59,460 bases of DNA from Oceanospirillaceae bacterium (GTDB lineage: Bacteria > Pseudomonadota > Gammaproteobacteria > Pseudomonadales > Oceanobacteraceae), in the NCBI GenBank assembly GCA_002723385.1, contig PBNY01000090.1, positions 1 to 59,460 of the forward strand, read 5' to 3'. Shown one piece after another: positions 9,239 through 18,179 of the stretch. Below the pieces are notes generated by a model. It was not told the origin of the DNA. It was given only the letters and a program-made list of their open reading frames with translations, and ran no database searches. Numbering within the stretch: the stretch's first letter is position 1; each line of letters opens with the position of its first letter. The translations under genes were made by a program, and so were the position numbers.

Positions 9239-10594
9239 ATGCAGTACTCAGCGCTCATCATTGACGACGAACCCGATATTCGCCAACTCCTTTCCATCTC
9301 ACTGGAGCGAATGAACCTCAAATGCTTTCAGGCAGCGGACGTCAGTGAAGCCCTTGCCCTGCTGGAAGAACGCCGTTATCACTTCTGCATCACAGATATG
9401 AAACTCCCGGATGGCAACGGCATGGACATCATTCAACTGTGTCATTCACGCTATTCCGACATGCCTGTTGCCATGATTACCGCCCACGGCAACATGGAAA
9501 TGGCTGTTGAAGCGCTCAAAGCCGGTGCTTTTGATTTCGTCGCCAAGCCACTGGACCTCGGACGGTTAAGGGAACTGGCTTCCGCGGCGCTCAAGCTCAC
9601 TCGCGTGCCACTGCATGTCGATGCACTGCCTTCCAGTGACAGCCTTCTGGGCAGCTCTGCAGCCATGCAGGCCTTAAAGGAGAAAATTCAGAAAGTGGCC
9701 CGCACCCAGGCACCCGTATTCATTTTTGGCGAGTCCGGTACCGGGAAAGAACTTGTCGCACGTTTGATACATCACCAAAGCTCACGCTCTGGCCAGGCAT
9801 TTATCCCGGTTAATTGTGGGGCCATTCCGAAAGACCTGATGGAAAGCGAGTTTTTTGGACACAAAAAAGGCAGTTTTACCGGCGCTAATTCAGACAAGGA
9901 AGGCTTCTTCCAGGCGGCTCAGGGCGGCACCTTGTTTCTGGACGAAGTCGCAGAACTGCCTTTGGACATGCAGGCCAAGTTATTGCGAGTGATTCAGGAA
10001 AAAGCTGTCCGCAGCGTCGGCAGTGAACACGAAACTCCCACGGACGTTCGAGTACTCAGTGCCAGTCATCGTGACCTCAACAAAATGGTTGATGAAGGCA
10101 CGTTCAGACAGGATTTATTCTTCCGACTTAATGTCATTCAAATCAGCGTCCCCCATCTTCGCGAGCGACAAGAAGATATTCCCATGCTGGCTAACCACTT
10201 TATTCGTAAATACAGCAACGAATGGGGCATGCCTGAAGCCGAACTCAATGAAGCAGCTAAGGAAAGGCTTTGCCAATACGCTTTTCCCGGGAATGTCCGA
10301 GAGCTTGAAAATATTCTGCAACGGGCAGTCACGATGTCCGAAGGCGAAATCATCACTGCCGAAGACCTCCAGTTACCGGAACAAACCGCAAATCAAGCGG
10401 ATGAAATCGAGTTCGCAGCCCCTGACAGCCGCATAGAGACAAACAACCTCGAAGCTTATCTTGAAAACATCGAGCGAACCGCGATCACCCAGGCACTCGA
10501 AGCGACACGCTGGAACAAAACAGCAGCAGCCGAAAAGCTAGGTATTAGCTTCCGGGCGCTCCGATATCGCTGCAAAAAACTCAATATTGACTAA
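9239..10594 (+). CDS. pilR: Sigma54-dependent response regulator of type IV pilus system
   Basis: NtrC-family activator that works with sigma54 RNA polymerase, in Pseudomonas at the pilA promoter. From the ATG at 9239 (directly after the pilS stop) it has 451 aa. Receiver domain: acidic pocket DDE at 9-11 and phosphorylated aspartate D53 (ITDMKLPDGNG). AAA+ domain: Walker A GESGTGKE at 164-171, sigma54-contact loop GSFTGA at 211-216 (Ser in place of the more frequent Ala), Walker B FLDEVAELP. A Fis-type helix-turn-helix lies at the C-terminus (NKTAAAEKLGISFRALRYRC). No GG-N10-GC sigma54 promoter was found in the 84 bases before the next gene, so its targets lie elsewhere. Confidence 0.93.
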   Translation: MQYSALIIDDEPDIRQLLSISLERMNLKCFQAADVSEALALLEERRYHFCITDMKLPDGNGMDIIQLCHSRYSDMPVAMITAHGNMEMAVEALKAGAFDFVAKPLDLGRLRELASAALKLTRVPLHVDALPSSDSLLGSSAAMQALKEKIQKVARTQAPVFIFGESGTGKELVARLIHHQSSRSGQAFIPVNCGAIPKDLMESEFFGHKKGSFTGANSDKEGFFQAAQGGTLFLDEVAELPLDMQAKLLRVIQEKAVRSVGSEHETPTDVRVLSASHRDLNKMVDEGTFRQDLFFRLNVIQISVPHLRERQEDIPMLANHFIRKYSNEWGMPEAELNEAAKERLCQYAFPGNVRELENILQRAVTMSEGEIITAEDLQLPEQTANQADEIEFAAPDSRIETNNLEAYLENIERTAITQALEATRWNKTAAAEKLGISFRALRYRCKKLNID

Positions 10595-10678
10595 ATATAC
10601 GAAAATAGTCTGAGGCGCGAACCGCGAAAAACTTGCACCATTTGAAGGGCATATCCAAACAACATCAAGGAGGATGAT

Positions 10679-11263
10679 ATGCCCACCCCAAAATTCAATA
10701 CTGCAGTCAAGTGTTTGCAACAAGGGCTAACACTGGTCGAGCTGATGGTTACACTTGCCATTGCTGGAATCCTGTTCACCGTAGGAACACCTGCAGTGTC
10801 TTCCATGATGCACCGGTATCAGGCTGCTTCAGAAATTCAAGCGATACAGATGGCAATTCAGCTCACTCGCACTCACGCCATTCTGCATGGGAAAACCACC
10901 CTCTGCCCACTTGTCAATAACGTCTGTCAAAGAAAGTGGAACCTTGAACTAACCGCCTTCTATGATCCAAATGGAAACAAGAAGCTGGACAATAACGAAA
11001 CAATCATAACGACTGTTAAAGCAGCTGATCCCCTGTCAGTGCTACGTTTGTATCCAAAGCGTGCATTCCAGTTCAACTCCATGGGTTTTGCAGGATTCAA
11101 CAATGGCTCCTTCAGCTACTGTCGTTTGGTAGGTGAAAGGAATCAGATTGGCGCCAGCTTCATCATATCCAGAGTTGGCAGGATCAGAGGCGGGATCGAT
11201 TCAGACAAAGACGGCTTACCAGAAACTGCCAACGGGAAGAATACGGAGTGTCCAACCCGCTAG
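10679..11263 (+). CDS. fimT: GspH/FimT family minor pseudopilin
   Basis: Type IV pilus minor pseudopilin of 194 aa. The N-terminus has a class III leader cut by prepilin peptidase after G16 (CLQQG then LTLVELMVTLAIAGILF), with the Glu at +5 and a hydrophobic helix. The mature first residue is Leu rather than Phe. The C-terminal GspH domain (about residues 55-185) has two cysteine positions in PLVNNVCQRKW and SYCRLVG. A strong GGAGG stands before the ATG. It follows pilR, as fimT does in Pseudomonas, but is separated from the rest of the minor pilin operon by 89 bases. Name by position and domain; fimU is the alternative. Confidence 0.82.
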   Translation: MPTPKFNTAVKCLQQGLTLVELMVTLAIAGILFTVGTPAVSSMMHRYQAASEIQAIQMAIQLTRTHAILHGKTTLCPLVNNVCQRKWNLELTAFYDPNGNKKLDNNETIITTVKAADPLSVLRLYPKRAFQFNSMGFAGFNNGSFSYCRLVGERNQIGASFIISRVGRIRGGIDSDKDGLPETANGKNTECPTR

Positions 11264-11352
11264 TTCTTCAATTAAAACCGTTAATCATTGAGCTCTGGCA
11301 TCAACCTCCCAGGTAGTTAATATAGGAGCGACGTAGAATTCATGAGAGCTAG

Positions 11353-11916
11353 ATGATGATCCGTGCAAACCGGCTTTATCGAAACGAAAAACTGCAACAA
11401 AAAGGCTCAGCAATGATCCTTAGCCTTGCAATACTAGCCTTGTTAACTGTAGGTGCTGCTTTCAGCATGCAGCGTTCCACACTTCAGGTCAGGATGATCA
11501 ACAATATGCAGTATAAGCAACAAGTAAGTAATGCTACCTATACCTATGTAGAGTGGATGTTAGCCCACCTTAACGAGCCGAATACCGACACCGGGGTTCT
11601 AAGTGACTTAATCAAGTCACATAAAAATGCATCCGATTCTGACTCAGCCATCCCATCGATAAGCCTATATTCAAAATATAACTGGCAGACCCCCGTACTC
11701 CCAAATATGAAAGCGGTTGTACAAGTTACCGATACAATCACGATAGAAGCATTGCCAAGTGATGCACCTAACTCACGTAAGTTTAATGAAGGAAATAGTC
11801 AGGGGGCAGAAGCACCCTATTTCTTTAAAGCAGTATTTTTGGGTAGCGATGACAGTGGAAATATTACTAGCACAATGGAGCAAGGTTTCATCAGAAAAGG
11901 CCCTGCCCCAGAATGA
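11353..11916 (+). CDS. pilX: PilX-like minor pilin
   Basis: Protein of 187 aa with a leader ending QQKG (cleavage after G18), then SAMILSLAILALLTVGAAFS, a single hydrophobic helix, and the PilX-type continuation MQRSTLQVRMINNMQYKQQV. Glu at +5 is absent, as in PilX/GspK-type tip pilins, which do not need it. The C-terminal half is low in family conservation. In Pseudomonas PilX belongs to the tip complex with PilV, PilW and PilY1 that primes pilus assembly. Here it is the first gene of the coupled operon, upstream of pilY1 rather than after pilW. The local sequence is visibly richer in A/T than pilS-pilR. Confidence 0.78.
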   Translation: MMIRANRLYRNEKLQQKGSAMILSLAILALLTVGAAFSMQRSTLQVRMINNMQYKQQVSNATYTYVEWMLAHLNEPNTDTGVLSDLIKSHKNASDSDSAIPSISLYSKYNWQTPVLPNMKAVVQVTDTITIEALPSDAPNSRKFNEGNSQGAEAPYFFKAVFLGSDDSGNITSTMEQGFIRKGPAPE

Positions 11917-11926
11917 GGATGAATTC

Positions 11927-12277
11927 ATGAAAAGAATACTTTACGTGACATTTATGTGCTCCATATTGATCAATTCTTCGGCTGCATTATCAGAACCAGA
12001 TAACCTTCGAAGAGTCGCTGAATACCATATTTCCGCCACTGACTTGGTCACTTTTTCCAGATCAGGTGCCACTTTGAGAATTTGCTCTGAGTGCGAACCC
12101 AAATTTTTCACCTTTGCTTCCGATTTCCAGATGTTTGAAATGGAAGAAACGATCGATGTAAAGCGTGCTACAGAGTTATTCGTCCGAAAAACCTATGAGC
12201 AAATATATGTCGCAATAGATAGAAAAAATGACACTGCTCGTTACTTCCGCTTCGGCGGTCACAGTGATGACCGATAA
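11927..12277 (+). CDS. Small exported CxxC protein of the pilus operon, function unknown
   Basis: The frame open from 11759 overlaps pilX; the likely gene begins at the ATG at 11927, ten bases after the pilX stop, with GAGG upstream. The product is 116 aa with a Sec-type signal peptide (residues 1 to about 21, MKRILYVTFMCSILINSSAA) and a soluble remainder with a CSEC motif (C53, C56) and a beta-rich pattern (KFFTFASDF, TELFVRKTYEQIYVAID). It ends 12 bases before pilY1. I do not recognise a family. Its size resembles PilY2 of Pseudomonas (about 115 aa, downstream of pilY1), but no sequence similarity can be claimed. A role in folding or assembly of PilY1 or the tip pilins is an inference from position only. 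Confidence 0.72.
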   Translation: MKRILYVTFMCSILINSSAALSEPDNLRRVAEYHISATDLVTFSRSGATLRICSECEPKFFTFASDFQMFEMEETIDVKRATELFVRKTYEQIYVAIDRKNDTARYFRFGGHSDDR

Positions 12278-12289
12278 GGAGAAGTTCGA

Positions 12290-15200
12290 ATGAAATTATA
12301 TTGGTTAACACTGATTGCGCTGGGTTTATTTTCAAACCTTCCGGTCTATGCAGATGACACTGAAATTTATGTGAGCAGAAAACCACAGGCTGCTCCCAAT
12401 GTTATTTTTGTCATGGATACCTCAGGCAGTATGGGGAGTAAGGCCTATGACGAAAATGGCAACTACGAAGGAACCCGTCTGGAAGTTGTACAGGAAGTGG
12501 CCGTTGACGTAATCAACAATACTACCGGTATTAATATTGCCATCATGCGCTTCGACAGAAAAAAATCCTATGGCGGATGGCTAAGTAGCCCGATGCTTCC
12601 GATTGATCAGGAAGGGGTAAGAAGCATGGTGCACGATGTCCTGTATTCTTACACAGCTGCAGGGGCAACCCCCATCACCGAAACCCTTGCAGAAGCAGCC
12701 GCTTACCTGCGTGGTGATCCCCTCATATATAGCACTGCGATCAACACAGAGAATACCGACCTCTGTATGACCTGGGAAGAACAGCTCGTTCCTGTCGACA
12801 AATCAAAGAAATCTTCGAGTACTGCTTCCGGTTTATCCCGATCCATCGGTTCGGGTACAGATACCGCTACGATCAAAGTTACCCCTATCGATACCAGCGT
12901 CTGGTGGTTTGATCTCGCACGAGATGATCCTTGGCTGCTCAAAAACAAGCTATTGGATACCAAGACCATGACATGGAAAAAATGGAATAAGCTCGAGAAA
13001 TGGGTAAGAAATACCCTCAAGAAGACACACAAAATCAAGAAGAAAGACTACGGCGAGGGAAGTCCCGAATGGTGGATGGTCACTGATGGCTGGTTTTACG
13101 ATGAATTCAGAAACCCGGATACCGGGGTTTTTACCTTATGGGATGATCTGCCTGGCTGGGTACAGCGTGATATGACCAAAAACTACGGTATTAGCGAAGC
13201 TACATATCGTGCTAATACTGAAAAGGCTACAGATCCAGATCCAGATCCAGACCCGGAACCTGAATATGAGCTCAAACTGGTCTGTGTAGAGAATCTGAAC
13301 CTTGACGATGCCCATGACGGCAAAGGTAACTGGATCTCGCCGATTACAGATGAATGTCAATCGAACCACATTGTACTTTTTTCTGATGGCTCCCCGACCT
13401 CAGACAGCGGTGTGAATACCTTGGCTAAAAATCTGCTGAAAAAGCTTCCATCAAAGGACTTCCCATCCTACAAATACTTTTCGCAAAGTTGCAGCGGTAA
13501 CGGCGGATGTGCTGAAGAGCTCGCATACGCGTATCACAATCTGGATAACGCTGATCATCTTGATGGAACCCAGGCCATCACGATCCACACGATTGGCGGC
13601 TTTATTGGTGGCAGAACACAAGATCGCATGAACGATATCGCTCATTTTGGTGGTGGTATTGCTCAGGAAGGCTCTAATAGTGCTGAGCTGAGAAGCGCTC
13701 TGAAAAAAGTGTTTGATTCCATTTCATCTACTTCTGGAAGCTTCAGTGCACCGGCTCTAACCGTAAACGCATACAACAGTCTTGAACACTCAGATCAGTT
13801 GTACTATTCACTATTCAAACCAGAAGTAGACGCAGCCTGGGGGGGCAACCTTAAGCGATATAAGCTCGGAAGCGATGGGAAAGTACTTGACTCTAGTGGA
13901 CTCCCAGCAATTGATCCTAGCAGCGGTTATTTTTCACAGAATTCAACGAGCTTATGGACACTACAGGAAGACGCACCTGATGGAGACAAGGTAACTTTAG
14001 GTGGAGCCGCAAGACGACTGGAAAACCCAGCTTCCAGAAATGTCGTTACTTATCTGGGAGGATCCAAAAACCTTTTGGACTCCGTGAATAAAATTACTCC
14101 GAGCAATAGTGCACTGGACAACAAAGATCTATTCAATAGTGAAGCTAATGATGAAAATTTCAAAAAAATGCTTCAATGGGCACAGGGATATGACTCAGCA
14201 TCATCAGATTCTTCCGATGGTAGAAGGTCTATGGAAGACCCCCTCCATAGTCGTCCAGTATTAGTGAATTACGGCACTCGCAATGTTTCAGGAGAAAGTG
14301 TTGCTGATAGCACTGTATTTGTTGGTACCAATTCAGGCTATTTACACGCATTTGATACCAATGAAAAAAACCCGGCTGAGGAGTTTGCCTTTATTCCTAA
14401 AGAATTATTGCCAAATATAACCGCCTACTATGAACGAAATTCAGAAAAATTATATGGTCTTGATGGGCAACTAACGGTGTATCACAAAGATACAAATAAC
14501 AACCGAATAGTCGACTCAGGAGAAAAGGCATATTTGTATGTAGGTATGCGACGAGGGGGGCGATCATACTATGCGCTTGATATAAGTAAGCGTGGTGCTC
14601 CCAAATATATGTGGCAGATCAACGGCGGTGAAGGCGATTTCATAGAACTCGGCCAAACATGGTCGAAAATGGTACTAGCAACCGTTGTATGGAAAGGCAA
14701 GGCAAAGAAAGTTATTTTGTTTGGTGGAGGTTACGATACTGCAGAAGATAGTAATACTTCGCGCAAAGAACACTCTATGGGAAATGCGATCTTCATGGTT
14801 GATCCAGAAACAGGAAAACTCCTATGGAAAGCATCAAATGATTCAGGAAACCTGAGACTCGCTGATATGACTAGTGGAATTGTAGGTGACATAGTGCCTG
14901 TTGATGATGACGGAGATGGAGACACAGACATACTGTATGCCGCAGACTTGGGCGGACGAATCTGGCGTATCGATTTTATAGAAGAAAACTCTGGTTCTGT
15001 TGGGTCATTTGCCAAGGGCGGATTAATTGCTGACTTAGGCAGTGATGATACAACAGTAAATCATGTTCGTTTTTACAACACTCCCGATGTGATATATAGC
15101 ACAAATGGTTATTTCAAAAACCAGGCAACAGGGAAATTAGAGAAAAAAGGCCGTTACCAAATTGCAATTGGCTCCGGGTATCGAGCTCATCCGTTGAACA

Positions 15201-15748
15201 ACGACACTGTCGATAATATTTTTATTGTTAATGATTTTGACGTTACCGGAGCACCTAAAAATTACACTCAGTTGTCGAAAAAAGATCTTGCTAACTACTC
15301 GAGTTATGACTCGGCCAATAGCAAGCAAGTAGCCAATGGTTTGTACTACAAGCTTCCTTTAGAAGGTGAGAAAATCCTCTCGAACTCTCTCACACTAAAC
15401 AACGTTACATACATGGTGTCCTATCGCCCATCTAACGGTGAGAGCCGATCAGGCTGTGATCCCGATATCGGCTATGCCAAGGCCTATACTATCAAGCCTA
15501 GGTACTACGAAGAGTACGTAGATAACAGTGGGAATAAAAAGACAAGACTCTTGGCACCTGCAACATCAGACACTGACTTGAAGTCACCTGGTATTCCACC
15601 AGCACCTATATTTGTCCGCCCTCCCACTCCGAAAACCAAGGAGGAGGTAGAAAATCATGTGACTGCCGGCATTATGGTTCGTACAGAAGTACTGGACGTA
15701 GAGGAGAGTGGCAAACTGGTTGAGAGAAGCTATTGGAGAGAATATTGA
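12290..15748 (+). CDS. pilY1: PilY1-like type IV pilus tip-associated adhesin
   Basis: Large (1152 aa) secreted protein with a signal peptide (cleavage near VYA/DD, residue 21). The N-terminal von Willebrand A domain has a complete MIDAS start, DTSGS at 43-47. A tryptophan- and lysine-rich stretch interrupts it (about residues 204-290), followed by an Asp-Pro repeat near residue 315 and the rest of the VWA fold (HIVLFSDGSPTSD). The C-terminal half is the PilC/PilY1 beta-propeller with SRPVLVNYGT, VFVGTNSGYLHAFDT, an EF-hand-like loop at 734-745 (DTNNNRIVDSGE) and an acidic DDDGDGDTD loop at 872-880, both candidate calcium sites. In Pseudomonas PilY1 caps the pilus, antagonises retraction with bound calcium and takes part in surface sensing. 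A good GGAG precedes the ATG. Its 3' end overlaps the next gene. Confidence 0.92.
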   Translation: MKLYWLTLIALGLFSNLPVYADDTEIYVSRKPQAAPNVIFVMDTSGSMGSKAYDENGNYEGTRLEVVQEVAVDVINNTTGINIAIMRFDRKKSYGGWLSSPMLPIDQEGVRSMVHDVLYSYTAAGATPITETLAEAAAYLRGDPLIYSTAINTENTDLCMTWEEQLVPVDKSKKSSSTASGLSRSIGSGTDTATIKVTPIDTSVWWFDLARDDPWLLKNKLLDTKTMTWKKWNKLEKWVRNTLKKTHKIKKKDYGEGSPEWWMVTDGWFYDEFRNPDTGVFTLWDDLPGWVQRDMTKNYGISEATYRANTEKATDPDPDPDPEPEYELKLVCVENLNLDDAHDGKGNWISPITDECQSNHIVLFSDGSPTSDSGVNTLAKNLLKKLPSKDFPSYKYFSQSCSGNGGCAEELAYAYHNLDNADHLDGTQAITIHTIGGFIGGRTQDRMNDIAHFGGGIAQEGSNSAELRSALKKVFDSISSTSGSFSAPALTVNAYNSLEHSDQLYYSLFKPEVDAAWGGNLKRYKLGSDGKVLDSSGLPAIDPSSGYFSQNSTSLWTLQEDAPDGDKVTLGGAARRLENPASRNVVTYLGGSKNLLDSVNKITPSNSALDNKDLFNSEANDENFKKMLQWAQGYDSASSDSSDGRRSMEDPLHSRPVLVNYGTRNVSGESVADSTVFVGTNSGYLHAFDTNEKNPAEEFAFIPKELLPNITAYYERNSEKLYGLDGQLTVYHKDTNNNRIVDSGEKAYLYVGMRRGGRSYYALDISKRGAPKYMWQINGGEGDFIELGQTWSKMVLATVVWKGKAKKVILFGGGYDTAEDSNTSRKEHSMGNAIFMVDPETGKLLWKASNDSGNLRLADMTSGIVGDIVPVDDDGDGDTDILYAADLGGRIWRIDFIEENSGSVGSFAKGGLIADLGSDDTTVNHVRFYNTPDVIYSTNGYFKNQATGKLEKKGRYQIAIGSGYRAHPLNNDTVDNIFIVNDFDVTGAPKNYTQLSKKDLANYSSYDSANSKQVANGLYYKLPLEGEKILSNSLTLNNVTYMVSYRPSNGESRSGCDPDIGYAKAYTIKPRYYEEYVDNSGNKKTRLLAPATSDTDLKSPGIPPAPIFVRPPTPKTKEEVENHVTAGIMVRTEVLDVEESGKLVERSYWREY

Positions 15749-16275
15749 TGCTTCAACCAAAGTCCAAGACAGCTTTTACGGCTTCTTCAGTGAAGTCACG
15801 ATTAAATCGTGGATTTACCCTGATAGAGTTGATGATTGTAATAGCTATAGTTGGAATAATATTTGCCATGACATTTCCGGCTGTATCCAGGATGATCGTG
15901 AATCATCATGCTGACAGTCTAGTGTCAGAACTGGAGCTAGATATCCAGTTTGCACGGAACTTGGCCATTACAAACACAAATCCAATTTTCGTACTGCCCC
16001 TGGGTGGAGACTGGAATAATGGATGGCTCATCCGTGATAACTTTACGAACGCACTCCAAAGACAAAGAGGAAGCATAGATAGGCCCATTGCAGAATGGGG
16101 AGGGATAGTTTCTAGCTATACAACTGGGGCACCCTTAATTTTTAATGCTTTAGGACGGTCGGATACACCTGGGCAATTTGTGATAAACGTACCCGGCAGT
16201 GCTTGCAATAGGCAAGCACGTATCCAGATACAGTCTTTAGGACAAATTGTTATACGAAGAGTCAGTAACTGCTAA
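15748..16275 (+). CDS. fimU: FimU-like minor pseudopilin (GspH/FimT family)
   Basis: Second GspH/FimT protein of the window, 175 aa. The start at 15748 overlaps the pilY1 stop (TGATG) and has GGAGAG upstream; the frame is open five codons further upstream, but no better start is seen. The leader is long (22 residues) and is cut after G22: LNRG then FTLIELMIVIAIVGIIFAMT, with Glu at +5. The GspH domain follows (ELELDIQFARNLAITNTNPI). The start of pilV overlaps its stop codon (TAATG). By position before pilV and pilW it corresponds to fimU of Pseudomonas. Confidence 0.82.
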   Translation: MLQPKSKTAFTASSVKSRLNRGFTLIELMIVIAIVGIIFAMTFPAVSRMIVNHHADSLVSELELDIQFARNLAITNTNPIFVLPLGGDWNNGWLIRDNFTNALQRQRGSIDRPIAEWGGIVSSYTTGAPLIFNALGRSDTPGQFVINVPGSACNRQARIQIQSLGQIVIRRVSNC

Positions 16276-16895
16276 TGAAAAACAGAAGAATACCATTGAG
16301 CCATAGTAGTGCGTTTACACTGGTAGAAGTGATGGTTACTTTGGCCGTTACGACCATTGGGTTGGTAGGATTGAGTGCGATGATGATTGAGGCTGGACGA
16401 ACCGTTCAAGACTCAGGCAATCGCTCTCAAGCTATATGGATAGTCGAAGATCTTACCAACAGAATAATAGCAAATAGAGAAGAAGTGCAACTCTACGACA
16501 CGGGTGGCGTACCTGTAGACTGCAACGCTGTACCTCAAACATCATGCGCTGATTTTTTTAATGGTGTGGCCAAAGTTACTGCAGACGCTTGCACCTCAAA
16601 TCAACTGGCTGCCTATGACCTTTGGGATGTAGCGTGTAGTAGAGATATCGTCATATCTAACTCTGACTTAGTTCGTAGTGACTCTAGCAGTACTATATCT
16701 GCTCCCCAACTCATTGTTTCCGTCCAGGCAGGTGCTATAGAAGGGCAAGACCTTGTAACAATTGATTTAAGCTGGGATTCTCGGATTGGTGGAACTGATG
16801 TCGGTGGAAACCGCATATATATATCAGATACAAAACTTACAGACCGGACAATAATGTCACGTAGAGAAAATATCAGATCGGATTTCACTCCATGA
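16275..16895 (+). CDS. pilV: Minor pilin PilV
   Basis: Minor pilin of 206 aa with the PilV N-terminus: leader of 13 residues ending SSA, then FTLVEVMVTLAVTTIGLVGL with Glu at +5. The residue before the cleavage site is Ala13, where Gly is usual; prepilin peptidases tolerate Ala less well. The body (AGRTVQDSGNRSQAIWIVEDLTNRI) is the typical PilV continuation, and four cysteines follow in the soluble domain. ATG overlaps the fimU stop, and its own stop overlaps the pilW start (ATGA), so translation is coupled. Expected partner of PilW, PilX and FimU in the pilus tip complex. Confidence 0.85.
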   Translation: MKNRRIPLSHSSAFTLVEVMVTLAVTTIGLVGLSAMMIEAGRTVQDSGNRSQAIWIVEDLTNRIIANREEVQLYDTGGVPVDCNAVPQTSCADFFNGVAKVTADACTSNQLAAYDLWDVACSRDIVISNSDLVRSDSSSTISAPQLIVSVQAGAIEGQDLVTIDLSWDSRIGGTDVGGNRIYISDTKLTDRTIMSRRENIRSDFTP

Positions 16896-17746
16896 TTTCA
16901 CTTCGTAAACAACAAGGTGTCAACTTGGTTGAGTTGATGGTCGTTGGATTTCTAATGGTTTTGATCGGATACTTTATGATTCAAATCATGCACAGTTCCA
17001 ACGAATCATCCTCTAGATCAGATGGTATAGCTCAAGCGCATGAGACTGCCAGATTAGCGCTGGCTTGGCTTCACCAAGATTTAAAAAGGGCTGGTTTTTC
17101 CGCAGATTTACAAGAACCTCGAACGCAGCCTTTTGCCGAAATATGTACAGGAGCGAACAATGTCCCTCCGAATCTGAATGGGAATTGTACATTTGAATCG
17201 ACCCTTGCATCTGATAATGACAGGTTAGCCATACTAAGGACATTTTCCACTGATAGTGATGATCCGAAAGACTCAATGGACTGCACTGGTGCGGATTTAA
17301 CGGGAACTATAGGCTTGATTCCCGAAGAAAGCATACTGGCAGACGTCTACTGGGTTGATCGTGATAGGGATTCCACATCAGGAACAAGTGACGGAGATGA
17401 TTTCGACGACGTACTCCGATGTGCAACGTACAATCATGCTACGGGAGTGGCATTAAACTCAGCGACATTAGCGTCAGGTGTAGAGGGCTTGCAAGCAATT
17501 TATGCTGAGAGCGACGCAGGATTTGGAACTGCTTCAGCTTATGTATCAGCTGATAGGGTTGATATGAATAATGTATACGCTATCAGAGTATCAATCCTAT
17601 CTAGATCTTTTTCAGATTTCGCATTAGATCAAGTTGCAAGAAGTTATATTCTCTTGGATGCTAGCCCATACACATTTACAGATAGGGTCCCAAGACAAAT
17701 ACTTACAACGACAACAGCCCTTAAAAATTACTCGGAACAACAATGA
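16892..17746 (+). CDS. pilW: Minor pilin PilW
   Basis: Protein of 284 aa with a very short leader (MISLRKQQG), cleavage after G9, then [20 protein letters not shown]. The continuation [21 protein letters not shown] is the usual PilW/PilW-like pattern and the long C-terminal domain is typical of this class (GspJ-like). It overlaps pilV upstream and pilE downstream by ATGA. Part of the tip-priming complex by homology. Codon use is A/T-rich like the rest of this operon. Confidence 0.85.
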   Translation: MISLRKQQGVNLVELMVVGFLMVLIGYFMIQIMHSSNESSSRSDGIAQAHETARLALAWLHQDLKRAGFSADLQEPRTQPFAEICTGANNVPPNLNGNCTFESTLASDNDRLAILRTFSTDSDDPKDSMDCTGADLTGTIGLIPEESILADVYWVDRDRDSTSGTSDGDDFDDVLRCATYNHATGVALNSATLASGVEGLQAIYAESDAGFGTASAYVSADRVDMNNVYAIRVSILSRSFSDFALDQVARSYILLDASPYTFTDRVPRQILTTTTALKNYSEQQ

Positions 17747-18162
17747 AAAACAAAGGTTTCACACTAATTGAGCTAATGGCAACAGTAGCTATTGTTGGGA
17801 TATTGGCAGCAGTAGCACTACCACAATACCAAAGCTACATTATGAGAGGGTTCCGGGGTGACACTATTCGTATCATGCAGCAAATTATGACAGCACAAGA
17901 GCGCTTCTATACGGACAACATTACCTATACTCTTGCTTTGGGTGACTTAGGGCTGCGTGTTAACAGCAGTGGAAAGCACATTACAGACGAAGATCGCTAT
18001 TCAATCAGTGCTCGACTATGTACCGGCTTCAGTATTGCTCAATGTGTTGAAATAGTTGCTACAGCCCAAGGTATTCAAGAAGAAGACGGTACATTGGTTG
18101 TAAATACCCATGGCAGACAAGATCGGATCCTGCCTGATAGTACCAGAGAACGCTGGAATTAA
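17743..18162 (+). CDS. pilE: PilE-like type IV pilin
   Basis: Small pilin of 139 aa with the leader MKNKG and the helix [20 protein letters not shown] followed by LPQYQSYI, the classical type IVa N-terminus. Two cysteines near the C-terminus (residues about 96 and 104, [10 protein letters not shown]) could form a short disulphide loop. In Pseudomonas PilE is a minor pilin encoded last in the operon before ispH, exactly the position here. It is unlikely to be the major pilin, because major pilins are usually encoded near pilBCD. Overlaps pilW by ATGA and ends 17 bases from the convergent ispH stop; no terminator hairpin was seen in this gap. Confidence 0.86.
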   Translation: MKNKGFTLIELMATVAIVGILAAVALPQYQSYIMRGFRGDTIRIMQQIMTAQERFYTDNITYTLALGDLGLRVNSSGKHITDEDRYSISARLCTGFSIAQCVEIVATAQGIQEEDGTLVVNTHGRQDRILPDSTRERWN

Positions 18163-18179
18163 TTCAGCATTCCGTTTAC

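Noticed and set aside
10595-10678. Sigma54 promoter for the minor pilins before fimT
   Set aside because: No GG-N10-GC arrangement is present in the spacer, nor in the spacer before pilX.
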